Below are positions 1 to 8,944 of a DNA stretch of 64,000 bases, one piece after another. Numbering within the stretch: the first letter of the stretch is position 1; each line of letters begins with the position of its first letter. The notes below the pieces were generated by a model that saw only the letters and a list, made by a program, of their open reading frames with translations, ran no database searches and was not told where the DNA came from. A program made the position numbers and the translations under genes. The DNA is from Candidatus Tisiphia endosymbiont of Sialis lutaria. GTDB lineage: Bacteria; Pseudomonadota; Alphaproteobacteria; Rickettsiales; Rickettsiaceae. The stretch spans positions 372,001 through 436,000 of the forward strand of contig NZ_OZ032153.1 of NCBI RefSeq assembly GCF_964026535.1, given 5' to 3'.

Positions 1-71
1 CATAAATTACATTTTATATTAGAGAGACCTAAAATGGAATATAACATAATAGGAATAGATGATAAATACTC

Positions 72-818
72 TTATAATTTATTTTTATGAGTTTGTTCAA
101 ATAATATTTGCTTTTCGGTATTAATCACCTGTTCTATCTTTTCAGTAAGGTCTCTAACATCAGATTGTTCTATTTCCTCTACCGAGATAACATCAATTAT
201 CTTTACTTGAATTATCCCTGGTTTCTTAACCCAAAAGCCCCTTGGCCAATATACCCCTGCATTGTGTGCCATCATCACTATCGGTACTTTTGCCAATGAA
301 GCTAATTTTACTGCACTAGGTTTAAATTTAGCGTTTTGTTCTGGTTTAAATCTAGTAGATTCAGGAAAGATAACCAACCATAAACCACTTTTTATCTTTT
401 CCTGTCCTTCTCTTAAAATTTGACCAACCGAGATATTAGCGTTACGGTCTACAGCAATTGGCTTAACCATTTTCAACCCCCAGCCGAATAACGGGATATT
501 AAATAACTCTTTTTTTAATACCCAAGAATGTTCAGGTATAATTAATTGTACAAATATTTGTTCCCAGCATGATTGGTGATTAGACAATACTATGGAAGGA
601 GATGAAGGTAATTTGTCTAGACCAACAACTTGGTATTTTAAACCACAAAAGATTTTAACCAGCCAAATAAATACATGAGAAAAAATAAACCCTATCCTGT
701 ATCGTATATAATAGTTGACATTGAAAAATGTTACGGGTATGTAACATATAAGGAAGAATGTAATGGTAAATATAGCAAGTAGTGCATAAAATGTTAATAC
801 TCTTAAACGCCAAAACAT
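72..818 (-). CDS. plsC: 1-acyl-glycerol-3-phosphate acyltransferase (PlsC)
   Basis: This 248-residue protein should transfer an acyl chain to lysophosphatidic acid, the second acylation of phospholipid synthesis at the inner membrane. Residues 5-30 form a hydrophobic membrane segment. The acyltransferase motif is NHQSCWE at about 80-86, an HX4E variant of the usual HX4D. The second motif is FPESTRF at 151-157, corresponding to FPEGTR. It is divergent from trpS with about 110 bases between the starts. The family assignment is firm; the exact substrate is inferred from the family. Confidence 0.9.
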   Translation of the reverse strand: MFWRLRVLTFYALLAIFTITFFLICYIPVTFFNVNYYIRYRIGFIFSHVFIWLVKIFCGLKYQVVGLDKLPSSPSIVLSNHQSCWEQIFVQLIIPEHSWVLKKELFNIPLFGWGLKMVKPIAVDRNANISVGQILREGQEKIKSGLWLVIFPESTRFKPEQNAKFKPSAVKLASLAKVPIVMMAHNAGVYWPRGFWVKKPGIIQVKIIDVISVEEIEQSDVRDLTEKIEQVINTEKQILFEQTHKNKL

Positions 819-931
819 AGTTGGTTAACTCATTTGTTAATAATGAATAGATATATAACAGATATATAATAAATATATAGTATAAGATTACTTTTACATA
901 GCTATAATTAGTAACTATTCGGAGAAATTCA

Positions 932-1921
932 ATGAAAAAAACAGCTCTATCCGGATGTCAAGTGACTGGGGATCTACATTTAGGGAACTATCTCGGAGCA
1001 ATTGTTAATTGGTCTAAGATTCAGGATGAGTATAATTGCTTGTTCTTTTTAGCCGATTTACATGCTATTACTATAGATCGCTCACCCATAGAACTAAACT
1101 CTTCTATATTGCAAACTGTTGCCATATATATAGCAACAGGGCTTGTGCCAGAGAAAACTACCATATTCGCACAAAGTATGGTGAAGGAACATACGGAACT
1201 TGCTTGGATATTAAATTGCGTTACCCCACTTGGTTGGCTTAAACGTATGACTCAGTTTAAAGACAAAGCAGGAAAAGACCAGGAAAATGCTGGCTTAGGA
1301 TTATTGTCTTATCCAGTATTGATGGCAGCTGATATATTATTATATAATGCTGACATAGTACCTGTTGGTGATGATCAAAAACAGCATTTGGAACTTACCA
1401 GAGATATTGCGGCTATTATCAATAGAAAATTCAATCAGGATGTCCTAAAATTACCTGAACCATTAATTCAAGGCTCATCAAGAATAATGAGCTTAAAAGA
1501 CGGTCGTAAAAAAATGAGTAAATCTGATCCATCTGATTTATCTCGTATTAATTTAAATGATAGCCCAGATCAAATTTACCAAAAAATTAAAAAAGCTAAA
1601 ACAGATCATTTAGCGGAAATCAGTTATGATCCTCAAAATAGACCAGAAATTAGCAATTTAATTGACATTTATTGCAGTTTATCTGGTACTAATGTTGACA
1701 AAATAGTTGATCAGTACCAAAATGCCGGTTTTGCCAAATTTAAGGAGGAGCTAGCTGATATTATCATCACGACTCTAACTCCCATTCATGGTAAATATAC
1801 AGAGTTAATGAAAAACCAAGATTATTTGATAACTACATTATATAACGGAGCGGATAAAGCTAGAATGACCGCTGCTAAAACTCTGATTGAACTCAAGAAA
1901 TTAATGGGCTTTGTTGTGTAA
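932..1921 (+). CDS. trpS: Tryptophanyl-tRNA synthetase
   Basis: This class I aminoacyl-tRNA synthetase (329 residues, a normal length) charges tRNA-Trp. The HIGH-like signature GDLHLGN is at 13-19 and KMSKS is at 194-198. A GGAG ribosome-binding site lies a few bases before the ATG. The gene stands alone. About 30 bases after the stop begins a chain of repeats (families A and D) that ends in an IS256 element. Confidence 0.97.
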   Translation: MKKTALSGCQVTGDLHLGNYLGAIVNWSKIQDEYNCLFFLADLHAITIDRSPIELNSSILQTVAIYIATGLVPEKTTIFAQSMVKEHTELAWILNCVTPLGWLKRMTQFKDKAGKDQENAGLGLLSYPVLMAADILLYNADIVPVGDDQKQHLELTRDIAAIINRKFNQDVLKLPEPLIQGSSRIMSLKDGRKKMSKSDPSDLSRINLNDSPDQIYQKIKKAKTDHLAEISYDPQNRPEISNLIDIYCSLSGTNVDKIVDQYQNAGFAKFKEELADIIITTLTPIHGKYTELMKNQDYLITTLYNGADKARMTAAKTLIELKKLMGFVV

Positions 1922-1951
1922 AAAACCAATTATGATCTACTAATTTCTATA

Positions 1952-2010
1952 TATAGTAAATTCAGGAGGATTTGGTGTTAGGAGCGATGGAGCGAGGCCT
2001 ATTACTTATA
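1952..2010. repeat. Family A palindromic repeat, partial copy
   Basis: This is the reverse-orientation half of the 107-bp family A repeat, from TATAGTAAATTCAGG to CCTATTACTTATA. It breaks off where a family D repeat begins (ACTCGATAATCAAG). It lies just after trpS. Confidence 0.7.
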
Positions 2011-2049
2011 CTCGATAATCAAGTTTTTTGCAGAGCTATCTTTAAACGC
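2011..2049. repeat. Family D repeat, left part, cut by IS256
   Basis: The segment starts CTCGATAATCAAGTTTTTTG and ends TTTAAACGC at the IS256 border. It resumes after the IS at 3431 with TTAAACGCAAAATTTG and runs into a family C palindrome (about 3448-3475). Compared with the copies near 27200 and 56340, the middle of the repeat is missing here. Confidence 0.7.
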
Positions 2050-3430
2050 GAGTCAATCATTTATTTTGTGTAAGTTCTATTTTTTACATTCCAATAAATC
2101 ATATTTAAAATCACCACAAAGTATTTCAAATTGATTCAAAGCTAATGACCAATCTTTTATGGGCATAGTCCATTTTTTAGATGCATTTTGCAGAGCTAAA
2201 AATATTATTTTCTGAATTGATTTATCATCTGGAAACACCCCCTTATTTTTGATGATTTTTCTAATTTGACGGTTGACAGATTCAATGGTATTTGTTGTAT
2301 AAATTACCTTTCTTATTTCCTCAGGAAAAGCAAAAAATGGGATTATCCCACACCAATTACGTTGCCAAATATCAGAAATTACTGGATATTTTTTGTCCCA
2401 TTTTGAACTAAATTGTTGAAGTTTTAGACTTGCCATTTCTTCATTATTTGCTGTATAAATTTGCTTCAAATCTGTGGTCACCTCCTTTAAATCCTTATAT
2501 GAGACATACTTCACTGAATTGCGAACCATATGAACTATACATAACTGTACTATAGTCGCAGGAAATATGCTACTTATCGCTTCCGGAAAACCTTTTAGAC
2601 CATCAACACAAGCAACATAAATTTGTTCTACTCCTCGATTTTTTAACTCAGTAACTACTTGCATCCAGAATTTAGCACCTTCATTTTTTCCTACCCAAAT
2701 ACCCAGCAACTCCTTCTTTCCTTCTATATTAACAGCAATCGCTAAATATACTGCTTTATTTATCACTACCTGGTTATCCCTAGACTTAACGTGAATACAG
2801 TCTAAGTATAATATTGGATAAACCTTATCTAAACCTCGATTTTGCCACCTAGTTACTTCGTCTATTACTCCATCGGTTATTGTCGATATTAAATCACCGG
2901 AAACCTCAGTTTGATATATTTCTTCCAAATGACCTCGAATTTCACTGACTGTCATTCCTCGACCATAAAGTGAGATAACTTTATCGTCAAATCCACTGAA
3001 TCTTCTCAGCCCTTTAGGTATTAATTTCGGAACAAACTCTCCTTCTCGATCTCTTGGTACTTCCAGAGTAACCTTCCTACCATCATCATCAATTATTGTC
3101 TTTTCATAGCTACCATTACGACGATTATTATCTACTTTCGGCATTTTACTATGCTTTGAATAACCTAATTCATGCTCTAGTTCACTTTCTAATATTTTTT
3201 CAACTATTTGCTTTTTTAGTTGTTGAAATAATCCTTCTTTGCCAAACAACTTAGATGGATCGGCTTTTGATAATAATTCTTCTACTAAATTATTACTTAT
3301 ATTATTATCTTTTAGTTCTAATATCTTCTTTTTTATTTTTTCTGACATATTTTACCTTTTTATAAGTTGTTTTCTTACAGTACTTCTTACTGCTTACTTT
3401 TGCAACTTACACAAAGTATATTATAGACTC
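2050..3430 (-). mobile_element. IS256-family insertion sequence, copy 1
   Basis: The element is 1381 bp long. Its imperfect terminal inverted repeats begin GAGTC and share TTTGTGTAAGTT. It is flanked by an 8-bp target duplication TTAAACGC (2042-2049 and 3431-3438), the length expected for IS256. It inserted into a family D repeat. The second copy, of identical length, is at 8945-10325. Confidence 0.95.
2077..3348 (-). CDS. IS256-family transposase, copy 1
   Basis: This 423-residue mutator-type DDE transposase catalyses movement of its own element. The likely catalytic residues are D183 (YLDCIHVK), D249 (ACVDGLKG) and E356 (TTNTIESVNRQ). It is full length and uninterrupted, so probably active. 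It is almost identical to the copy at 8972-10243 except in the first 40 residues, where several codons differ. Confidence 0.95.
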   Translation of the reverse strand: MSEKIKKKILELKDNNISNNLVEELLSKADPSKLFGKEGLFQQLKKQIVEKILESELEHELGYSKHSKMPKVDNNRRNGSYEKTIIDDDGRKVTLEVPRDREGEFVPKLIPKGLRRFSGFDDKVISLYGRGMTVSEIRGHLEEIYQTEVSGDLISTITDGVIDEVTRWQNRGLDKVYPILYLDCIHVKSRDNQVVINKAVYLAIAVNIEGKKELLGIWVGKNEGAKFWMQVVTELKNRGVEQIYVACVDGLKGFPEAISSIFPATIVQLCIVHMVRNSVKYVSYKDLKEVTTDLKQIYTANNEEMASLKLQQFSSKWDKKYPVISDIWQRNWCGIIPFFAFPEEIRKVIYTTNTIESVNRQIRKIIKNKGVFPDDKSIQKIIFLALQNASKKWTMPIKDWSLALNQFEILCGDFKYDLLECKK

Positions 3431-3447
3431 TTAAACGCAAAATTTGT

Positions 3448-3475
3448 CATTCCCGCGTAGGCGGGAATCTATAAT
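3448..3475. repeat. Family C palindrome (GTCATTCCCGCGTAGGCGGG)
   Basis: This short hairpin, in which CCCGCG pairs with CGCGGG across TAGG, directly follows the family D remnant. Related copies occur near 27312, 48018, 50226 and 56300. Some of them carry a second hairpin built on CCTGCTTACGCAGG. Confidence 0.6.
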
Positions 3476-3563
3476 ACTTCAGGGCATTTTCAGATACCTA
3501 CTTTCGTAAGGATAACAACCATTGCCCTATATTTTATTAAAAACACGTTAGCTATACATAAAC

Positions 3564-3738
3564 TTAACGAGTCCTCTCATTCTTATTATGAGCTAGCTTC
3601 TTTGTAACAGATAGGACTCTAGGAGTCACTGGAGGTTTTGTAACTTTATATGCTGGAAGCCCCCTACTTCCACAGTTTTTATTAAGAGAAAGTCGTGCAG
3701 ACCTTAGTTTGTAAGGGTTGTAGATTTTTAGGCACAAC
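3564..3738 (-). pseudogene. Possible small ORF split by the IS1634 element
   Basis: If the IS1634 element and one copy of its 10-bp direct repeat are removed, 5506-5525 joins 3564-3738. The joined sequence reads as one 64-codon minus-strand frame, starting MIFSGGLLCLK and ending HNKNERTR. I do not recognise the product. The stretch also contains strong hairpins (GACTCTAGGAGTC; TGGAAG...CTTCCA), so a structured RNA on either strand is an alternative. The coding status is uncertain. Confidence 0.3.
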
Positions 3739-5495
3739 ATTATTTGCTTATTTTAGATATATTTCTACAGCATCTGAGCGTTTAAGATTGAAGGTTTTAT
3801 AAATCTTCCTCACATCATTTTTCATGTTGCCTGGTAGCCTATACAAATCTCCTGTTGTTGTATGCCTTAAAATTGAAGATTGTACTCCCATTAACAACTC
3901 AACTATATTAGTTATACTGATTTTTTGGGTAAGTGCTACTTTATATTCTATTTGTTTAAGCACAGCAAAACTCATATAGCACATACCAATATGTGCTTCA
4001 ATTCTCTTACTTGTCCAATGAAAAATTGGTCGCATTTGCAAATTATGCTTATTGATTCTAAATTGTTCTTCAATTACCCATAATCTGCCATATTTGCCAA
4101 TCGCTTCTTTGGCATTAATGCTTTTATCGTTGGTGATTATTCCATGTAAACCATCCCATTCACTATCTTGTTGGATTTTATCTTCATCAAGATAACTTTT
4201 ATTATTCTCACTTGAAGTATATTTTTTAACTCCACTATTAGAAATAAGCTTTTTAGTACTTCCAGATTCACCTATAGTTTTTTTGATTTTATCCAAAATA
4301 TTTTGCCTTTCTTTTGCACCATTCCTCACTCTCTTGGCTTTATAGCTAGTGATCAAACGTTTGTCCTCATGCTCAAATTCAGCAATCCACGCAAAATCAT
4401 TGCCTAATACAGTAGGTACATAATTATCTTCTGCTAAAATCTTTTCCTTTAACTCGTTCTTCAGTGACTTTAACTTTGCTGCTACAATATAACGATAACC
4501 AGACTCATCAAGAGCTTGTAAATTAGCTTTACTAAACATTGCTCGGTCAGCTATAAAGCATACATCCTTAACTTTTAAAAAACTTTGCCAACTATTAATA
4601 GCTTGCAATAGGGTCTTAACTTCGGCGGTATTACCACTAAATAGCTCATAGCCAAGCGGTAATCCATCTTCATTAGTCGCAAGAACCAGCACTAATTGAG
4701 TAGTATTAAAGCGATGGTCTTTACTATAACCAAACGCCCGGAGTTCATCGACTTCTGTTGATTCAAAATATAATGTTGTAACATCAAAAAACACTAAACT
4801 CACCTGCTTGTTGGGGATTAGAACCAAGGTATTTTTAAAGCATAATTCTTTAATTTTAGGTATCTGCTCCTGTAATTTATCCATCATGCGATATATGGCG
4901 TCTAAATCATGGTTTTTGTCAAATTGTTCGCTTAAATATTGTGCTAGACCACGCTTGCTATCGGGCTTTACCATACGGGCTAATACCAAATCACGAAGCA
5001 TCTCAGAATCACGTTTACGTTGCATTAGTTGGTTGAAATCCATTTGATCGTAAACATATCCGCCTACCTCATGCACCCCTTCTACAAGCCGAGCAGTCTC
5101 AACTATTTCGTCTAATTTAACTTGATTAACAGGGATAATATCCGATAGTTGCTTTTTGACTGGGCGACCTTTTTTGTTAGCTAAGCAATCATCAGCAAAG
5201 AAGCTACCATGACCGGAAGCTGCTGACCGTTCAGCTTTAATCTTTACAATTAAATCCTCTGCTAATGCAACTAATTTGGCTTCTTCTGCATCATCGAAGA
5301 ATACCCCTAAATGTCGGACAATACGTTGTTTGACATTACCTTTGCTATCTCGGTATCCTTCAACCACTTGTATTGATTGCCTTGGACTATTTGGTGTTTT
5401 TTTACGACGTATGTACATGTAGATAATTGTAGAATTAATATGTAATAATATATTTATATCATAACAAAAACCAAAGTCAGCAATAAATTACTCGC
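3739..5495 (-). mobile_element. IS1634-type insertion sequence with 10-bp flanking direct repeats
   Basis: A single transposase gene fills this 1757-bp interval. It is bounded by direct repeats TAGGCACAAC at 3729-3738 and 5496-5505, which I read as the target-site duplication. I could not see clear terminal inverted repeats, so the exact ends are inferred from the direct repeats. Confidence 0.7.
3748..5418 (-). CDS. IS1634-family transposase
   Basis: This 556-residue DDE transposase belongs to the IS4/IS1634 superfamily. The likely catalytic residues are D212 (FFDVTTLYFES), D291 (CFIADRAMF) and the glutamate in WVIEEQFRINKHNLQMR near 450. That last region is the characteristic C-terminal block of this group, and the length is normal. 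The frame is intact, so the element may be active. The gene ends within 10 bases of the inner edge of the left direct repeat. Confidence 0.92.
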   Translation of the reverse strand: MYIRRKKTPNSPRQSIQVVEGYRDSKGNVKQRIVRHLGVFFDDAEEAKLVALAEDLIVKIKAERSAASGHGSFFADDCLANKKGRPVKKQLSDIIPVNQVKLDEIVETARLVEGVHEVGGYVYDQMDFNQLMQRKRDSEMLRDLVLARMVKPDSKRGLAQYLSEQFDKNHDLDAIYRMMDKLQEQIPKIKELCFKNTLVLIPNKQVSLVFFDVTTLYFESTEVDELRAFGYSKDHRFNTTQLVLVLATNEDGLPLGYELFSGNTAEVKTLLQAINSWQSFLKVKDVCFIADRAMFSKANLQALDESGYRYIVAAKLKSLKNELKEKILAEDNYVPTVLGNDFAWIAEFEHEDKRLITSYKAKRVRNGAKERQNILDKIKKTIGESGSTKKLISNSGVKKYTSSENNKSYLDEDKIQQDSEWDGLHGIITNDKSINAKEAIGKYGRLWVIEEQFRINKHNLQMRPIFHWTSKRIEAHIGMCYMSFAVLKQIEYKVALTQKISITNIVELLMGVQSSILRHTTTGDLYRLPGNMKNDVRKIYKTFNLKRSDAVEIYLK

Positions 5496-5641
5496 TAGGC
5501 ACAACAGACCGCCTGAAAAAATCATTTCTCAGCTCTATGGCTCCTCCATATCCTCTCTTCCCATCTTTCAACATTTTTTTGCGGAAGTCGGGAGGCTGTA
5601 TAATCACCAATCGTTGATAAAATTTATCGGCAAAGAAAAAA

Positions 5642-6055
5642 TCAAGGTTTGTGATATTTCTCAATCATCCAATCTATAAATGTATTATCAACAGACTGCT
5701 TTTTTAGAGCATATTCGTATACTTCTTTGATTAGAGCCGTAAGATTAGCAAATGAAAAGTTTAAATTCTTCTCAACTAACATATTAATGGTTAAATTAGT
5801 GGATTTGCTAAAAATTTTCATCTGATCAACAGTTAGCACCTCAGTGCTTACTTCGCTATCAACAACAAGAGCTGCCAAATTAATATCTAAGGCTTTGGCA
5901 ATTAATTGTAAATTAGTAGCACTAGGATTTTTTGAACTACCATATAAAATGCTATAAACAGTATTTCTGCTTAATCCAGTTTTTTTCTCTATCTCTATAG
6001 CATTGATATTTTTTTGAGTCATTAATGAGTTAAGTTTGGTTTGTAAGTTTACCAT
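5642..6055 (-). CDS. XRE-family helix-turn-helix regulator
   Basis: Residues 3-60 of this 137-residue protein form a Cro/C1-type HTH (IEIEKKTGLSRNTVYSILYG), followed by an acidic C-terminal region of unknown function. It is probably a DNA-binding repressor. About 180 bases downstream lies the IS1634 element, which interrupts whatever followed it. No partner gene can be named. The low-complexity AT region upstream (6056-6180) may hold its promoter. Confidence 0.75.
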   Translation of the reverse strand: MVNLQTKLNSLMTQKNINAIEIEKKTGLSRNTVYSILYGSSKNPSATNLQLIAKALDINLAALVVDSEVSTEVLTVDQMKIFSKSTNLTINMLVEKNLNFSFANLTALIKEVYEYALKKQSVDNTFIDWMIEKYHKP

Positions 6056-6189
6056 AAATAAAGCTTTTTTTATAAAATTAATGTTTCTAAATATTAAGGT
6101 ATTTTTATAAAAAAGTAAACAACTAATAATTAATCCGATTAGTATTTATCTATAGTAAACTTTTGTTTATCTAGATAGATTAATTTTTG

Positions 6190-6906
6190 CTACTTCAATA
6201 ATATTTGATTTTGCAACTTGAATAGATCAGAGGTTGCACTTCTTGCCAATTGTAGCATAGCATAAAATTGTTCTTCAGAAAAGGGGGTTTTTTCAGCTGT
6301 ACTTTGAATTTCTATTATATTTCCATTGTCGGCAAAAACAAAATTGGCATCTACCTCAGCATTACTATCTTCTAGATAATCAAGATCAACTATTGGCTGC
6401 CCTTTATATATACCACATGAAATGGCTGCTACTTGGCTAATTAAAGGGTTAGTTTTAATAATCTTCCTAGCAATTAATGCTCTAATTGCTAAATGAAGTG
6501 CAATATAGCTACCAGTAATTGCTGCTGTTCTAGTTCCGCCATCAGCATTAATTACATCACAATCAAGGATGATTTGTTTTTCTCCCAAGGCTTTTAGATC
6601 AATTGCCGTACGCATCGATCTGCCAATTAGCCTTTGAATCTCCTGAGTCCTACCTGACTGCTTTCCTTGCGTTGATTCACGCTTCATACGCTGGTGAGTT
6701 GAACGTGGTAACATACCATATTCAGCACTTATCCAACCTTGATTTTGCCCTCGTAGAAATGGCGGGACATTTGTTTCATAGGTTGCACTACATATTACAT
6801 GGGTATTGCCAAACTTAACAAGACACGAACCATCAGCATTAAGCAGAACTGAAGGTTCAATTGAAATGTTACGTAATTGATTATTTTTTCTATCAAAAGC
6901 TCTCAT
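6190..6906 (-). CDS. rph: Ribonuclease PH
   Basis: This phosphate-dependent 3'-5' exoribonuclease trims tRNA 3' ends. The 238-residue length is typical. The family blocks are visible: R-rich [16 protein letters not shown] in the middle and [17 protein letters not shown], which carries the catalytic aspartate region. It is divergent from grpE with about 90 bases between starts, so the two probably share a promoter region. Confidence 0.97.
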   Translation of the reverse strand: MRAFDRKNNQLRNISIEPSVLLNADGSCLVKFGNTHVICSATYETNVPPFLRGQNQGWISAEYGMLPRSTHQRMKRESTQGKQSGRTQEIQRLIGRSMRTAIDLKALGEKQIILDCDVINADGGTRTAAITGSYIALHLAIRALIARKIIKTNPLISQVAAISCGIYKGQPIVDLDYLEDSNAEVDANFVFADNGNIIEIQSTAEKTPFSEEQFYAMLQLARSATSDLFKLQNQILLK

Positions 6907-6998
6907 AGGTTATTACTTAGTTAAAATTGACTTGAAAATACAAAGATTTACACTATATGTTAAGAAAGTAGATTTTTGCAAGAAAAAAGGCTGTAAAT

Positions 6999-7580
6999 AT
7001 GGAAAAACAACAAGAGAACAATAATAATCAGGAAATTGGTGCTGACACTGATGAGAAACTAATAAATGAAGTAGAAAACCAGCTTTCCGATGATACCATA
7101 ATGTTACAAGATAGCTTGCAAGAGATTGCTAGTTTAAAAAACCAAATTGAGATTTTGCAGGATAAGTTGCTAAGGACAATAGCCGAATCTGATAATACTA
7201 GGAAACGCCTAGAAAAATCAATTGAAGAGGCAAGAGATTATGCAATTTTTTCTTTTGCTAAAGATTTGCTCAGTGTTAATGATAATCTTTCTAGAGCTTT
7301 GGAGCATAAGCCACAAAATATGGAAGGGGATATAGCTAATATTATTACTGGAGTAGAGATGACTAAGGGGGAGCTGACTAGTATACTACAAAAACACGGT
7401 TTAGAATCAATAGAACCATTATTAGGGGAAAAGTTTGATTACAATATACATCATGCAATTTCACAGATAGTATCAGAGAAATATGATCAGGATAGTGTCA
7501 TAGCGGTTATGCAATCAGGATATAAGATAAAAGATAGGTTACTTAGACCTGCTATAGTACAAGTATCGAAAAATGGGTGA
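6999..7580 (+). CDS. grpE: Nucleotide exchange factor GrpE
   Basis: This co-chaperone releases ADP from DnaK. The 193-residue protein starts with an acidic tail, then a long coiled coil (about 40-90). It ends with the beta domain including LLGEKFDYNIHHAI and the C-terminal block GYKIKDRLLRPAIVQVSK. The length and order are typical. Downstream lies a partial family B repeat, then an unrelated Rpn-type gene. Confidence 0.97.
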   Translation: MEKQQENNNNQEIGADTDEKLINEVENQLSDDTIMLQDSLQEIASLKNQIEILQDKLLRTIAESDNTRKRLEKSIEEARDYAIFSFAKDLLSVNDNLSRALEHKPQNMEGDIANIITGVEMTKGELTSILQKHGLESIEPLLGEKFDYNIHHAISQIVSEKYDQDSVIAVMQSGYKIKDRLLRPAIVQVSKNG

Positions 7581-7614
7581 TTTGCTTTGTTGCTACTATA
7601 CTCACTTTACGCAT

Positions 7615-7661
7615 TCATTGGATTGCTTCGGCGCCACTAAAGTGGTTCCTCGCTAATAGTG
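7615..7661. repeat. Family B palindromic repeat, partial
   Basis: This right half-copy reads ATTGGATTGCTTCGGCG ... CCTCGCTAATAG. It matches the 3' half of the roughly 90-bp B repeats elsewhere in the window, with a degenerate end. Confidence 0.6.
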
Positions 7662-7833
7662 TCAGGTTGTTTTTCCTGTGACTTTTAATGCCATACGTAA
7701 AGTAAGGTACCGAATCAGGAAATAAAAAAATAAAATATCGCAAAAATAATGAAAACAGCTATTAGTGGAGCATAAAAATCTGCTATATTTATAGATATAA
7801 CCATTTGTAAAAAATAAATATAGAGTTAGATTT

Positions 7834-8730
7834 ATGTCAAATATTAGTCCTAGGGTTGATATTGCTTTTAAAAAAATCTTTGGAGTTGAAGAGAATAAGG
7901 ATTTGCTTATTTCGCTGATCAATTCGATTGTATCTAGAGAAGACCAAGTAACAGAAGTACAACTTCTCAATCCATATAATCCAAAAAATTTCAAGAGCGA
8001 TAAATTGTCAATTTTAGATATTAAAGCTCAAGGAAAAGATGGCAAAAGATTTAATATCGAAATGCAAATTACTGATGCGGATGATTATGACAAAAGAGCT
8101 CTATATTATTGGGCAAAGTTATATACTGAGCAATTAAAGAATGCAGAGGATTATGCTACTTTATCGAAAGCCATTGGTATTCATATATTAAACTTTACCT
8201 CTATTTTACATGAAAATAAATATCATAATGTGTTTCATATAGTAGAAAAAGATAGTGGTTTGTTATATTTTAAAGATTTAGAATTGCATACTATTGAGCT
8301 AAATAAGTTTACTAATAATCCGAAGGAACAGCTGACGGACATAGTAAAGAAGGTAAAAACCTCTCTTGATAGATGGAGTACTTTTTTAACGAGACATGAT
8401 TTGCTGAACAAAGATAATTTACCTAAAGAGTTAAATGATGCTAGCCTAAAAAAAGCCCTGACAGTTCTGGATGTGATGAATTTCACTAAAGAAGAACGTG
8501 ATTCATATGAAGAACACCTGAAATGGCTACGTATTGAAGCTAACACTCTCAAGAAAGCACGGAGGGAAGGCAAAGAAGAAGGTAGAGTAGAAGGTAAAGC
8601 TGAATTAATAAAAATGATGATAGAAAATGGCAGTTCTATTGAGGAAGTAGCGAAAATAACCAAACTATCTGTCGCTAAGATCACTGAACTACTGAAAACC
8701 CTAAATGGCGGATTATCAGATAAGTTATGA
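7834..8730 (+). CDS. Rpn-type PD-(D/E)XK nuclease (transposase-like, PDDEXK_2)
   Basis: This 298-residue protein has the family start VDIAFKKIFGVEEN at 8-21. The likely nuclease core is D62 (LSILDIKA) and E76-x-Q78 (FNIEMQI). A charged C-terminal tail carries short G/E/K-rich repeats (EGKEEGRVEGKAE). Relatives are annotated as recombination-promoting nucleases or PD-(D/E)XK transposases. It is about 75-80% similar by eye to the protein at 52345-53232. Unlike that copy, I see no flanking inverted repeats here. Confidence 0.85.
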   Translation: MSNISPRVDIAFKKIFGVEENKDLLISLINSIVSREDQVTEVQLLNPYNPKNFKSDKLSILDIKAQGKDGKRFNIEMQITDADDYDKRALYYWAKLYTEQLKNAEDYATLSKAIGIHILNFTSILHENKYHNVFHIVEKDSGLLYFKDLELHTIELNKFTNNPKEQLTDIVKKVKTSLDRWSTFLTRHDLLNKDNLPKELNDASLKKALTVLDVMNFTKEERDSYEEHLKWLRIEANTLKKARREGKEEGRVEGKAELIKMMIENGSSIEEVAKITKLSVAKITELLKTLNGGLSDKL

Positions 8731-8749
8731 TTACTAATTAAATAAATAT

Positions 8750-8790
8750 GAGTTAGCCTTCAAAAAAATCTTTGATGTAGACAATCTCCT
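8750..8790 (+). pseudogene. Fragment of another Rpn-type gene
   Basis: The frame reads ELAFKKIFDVDNLLGV, matching the N-terminal block of the Rpn proteins in this window (VDLAFKKIFGVEEN). It breaks off into a family A repeat at about 8789. It is a decayed remnant of a third copy. Confidence 0.6.
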
Positions 8791-8868
8791 AGGAGTGATG
8801 GAGCAAAGCCTATATGTAATATGCGAGCAACGAGTAACAACGTCACCAATTTCTCATCAATTGACTAT
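8789..8868. repeat. Family A palindromic repeat, partial, reverse orientation
   Basis: This copy lacks its first 25 or so bases, where it abuts the Rpn fragment. It ends normally at CTTCTCATCAATTGACTAT-like sequence. It lies just upstream of the original start of the perM-like gene. Confidence 0.7.
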
Positions 8869-8910
8869 GATATAAGGAAAAGCTATACTTTGCAGTAATT
8901 GATAAAAGAA

Positions 8911-8944
8911 AAGGAACCATCTTGGATAAAACTATTTTTTGGGT
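8911..8944 (+). promoter_or_regulatory. Original ribosome-binding site and TTG start of the perM-like gene, separated by IS256
   Basis: AAAGGAACC is followed by TTG at 8922, then codons for DKTIFWV, cut by IS256 at 8944/8945. The frame continues after the IS as FWVIVVGTIIV. The 8-bp TTTTGGGT is present on both sides as the target duplication. Removing the IS and one duplication restores an uninterrupted gene. Confidence 0.85.

Noticed and set aside
1-71. A possible 18-codon frame at the window edge (ATG near 34)
   Set aside because: It is very short, has no ribosome-binding site and no context to the left of the window.
3690-5520. RNase P RNA, suggested by GAGAAAGTC and CAACAGACCGCC around the IS1634 element
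   Set aside because: The invariant GAGGAAAGTCC core is not matched, and the later conserved blocks are missing after 5520.
5500-5660. A second minus-strand frame of about 70 codons (DFFFADKFYQRLVIIQPPDF) overlapping the end of the HTH gene
   Set aside because: It overlaps the HTH stop in another frame, has no clear start and competes with the 64-codon frame. There is too little evidence to list it as a gene.
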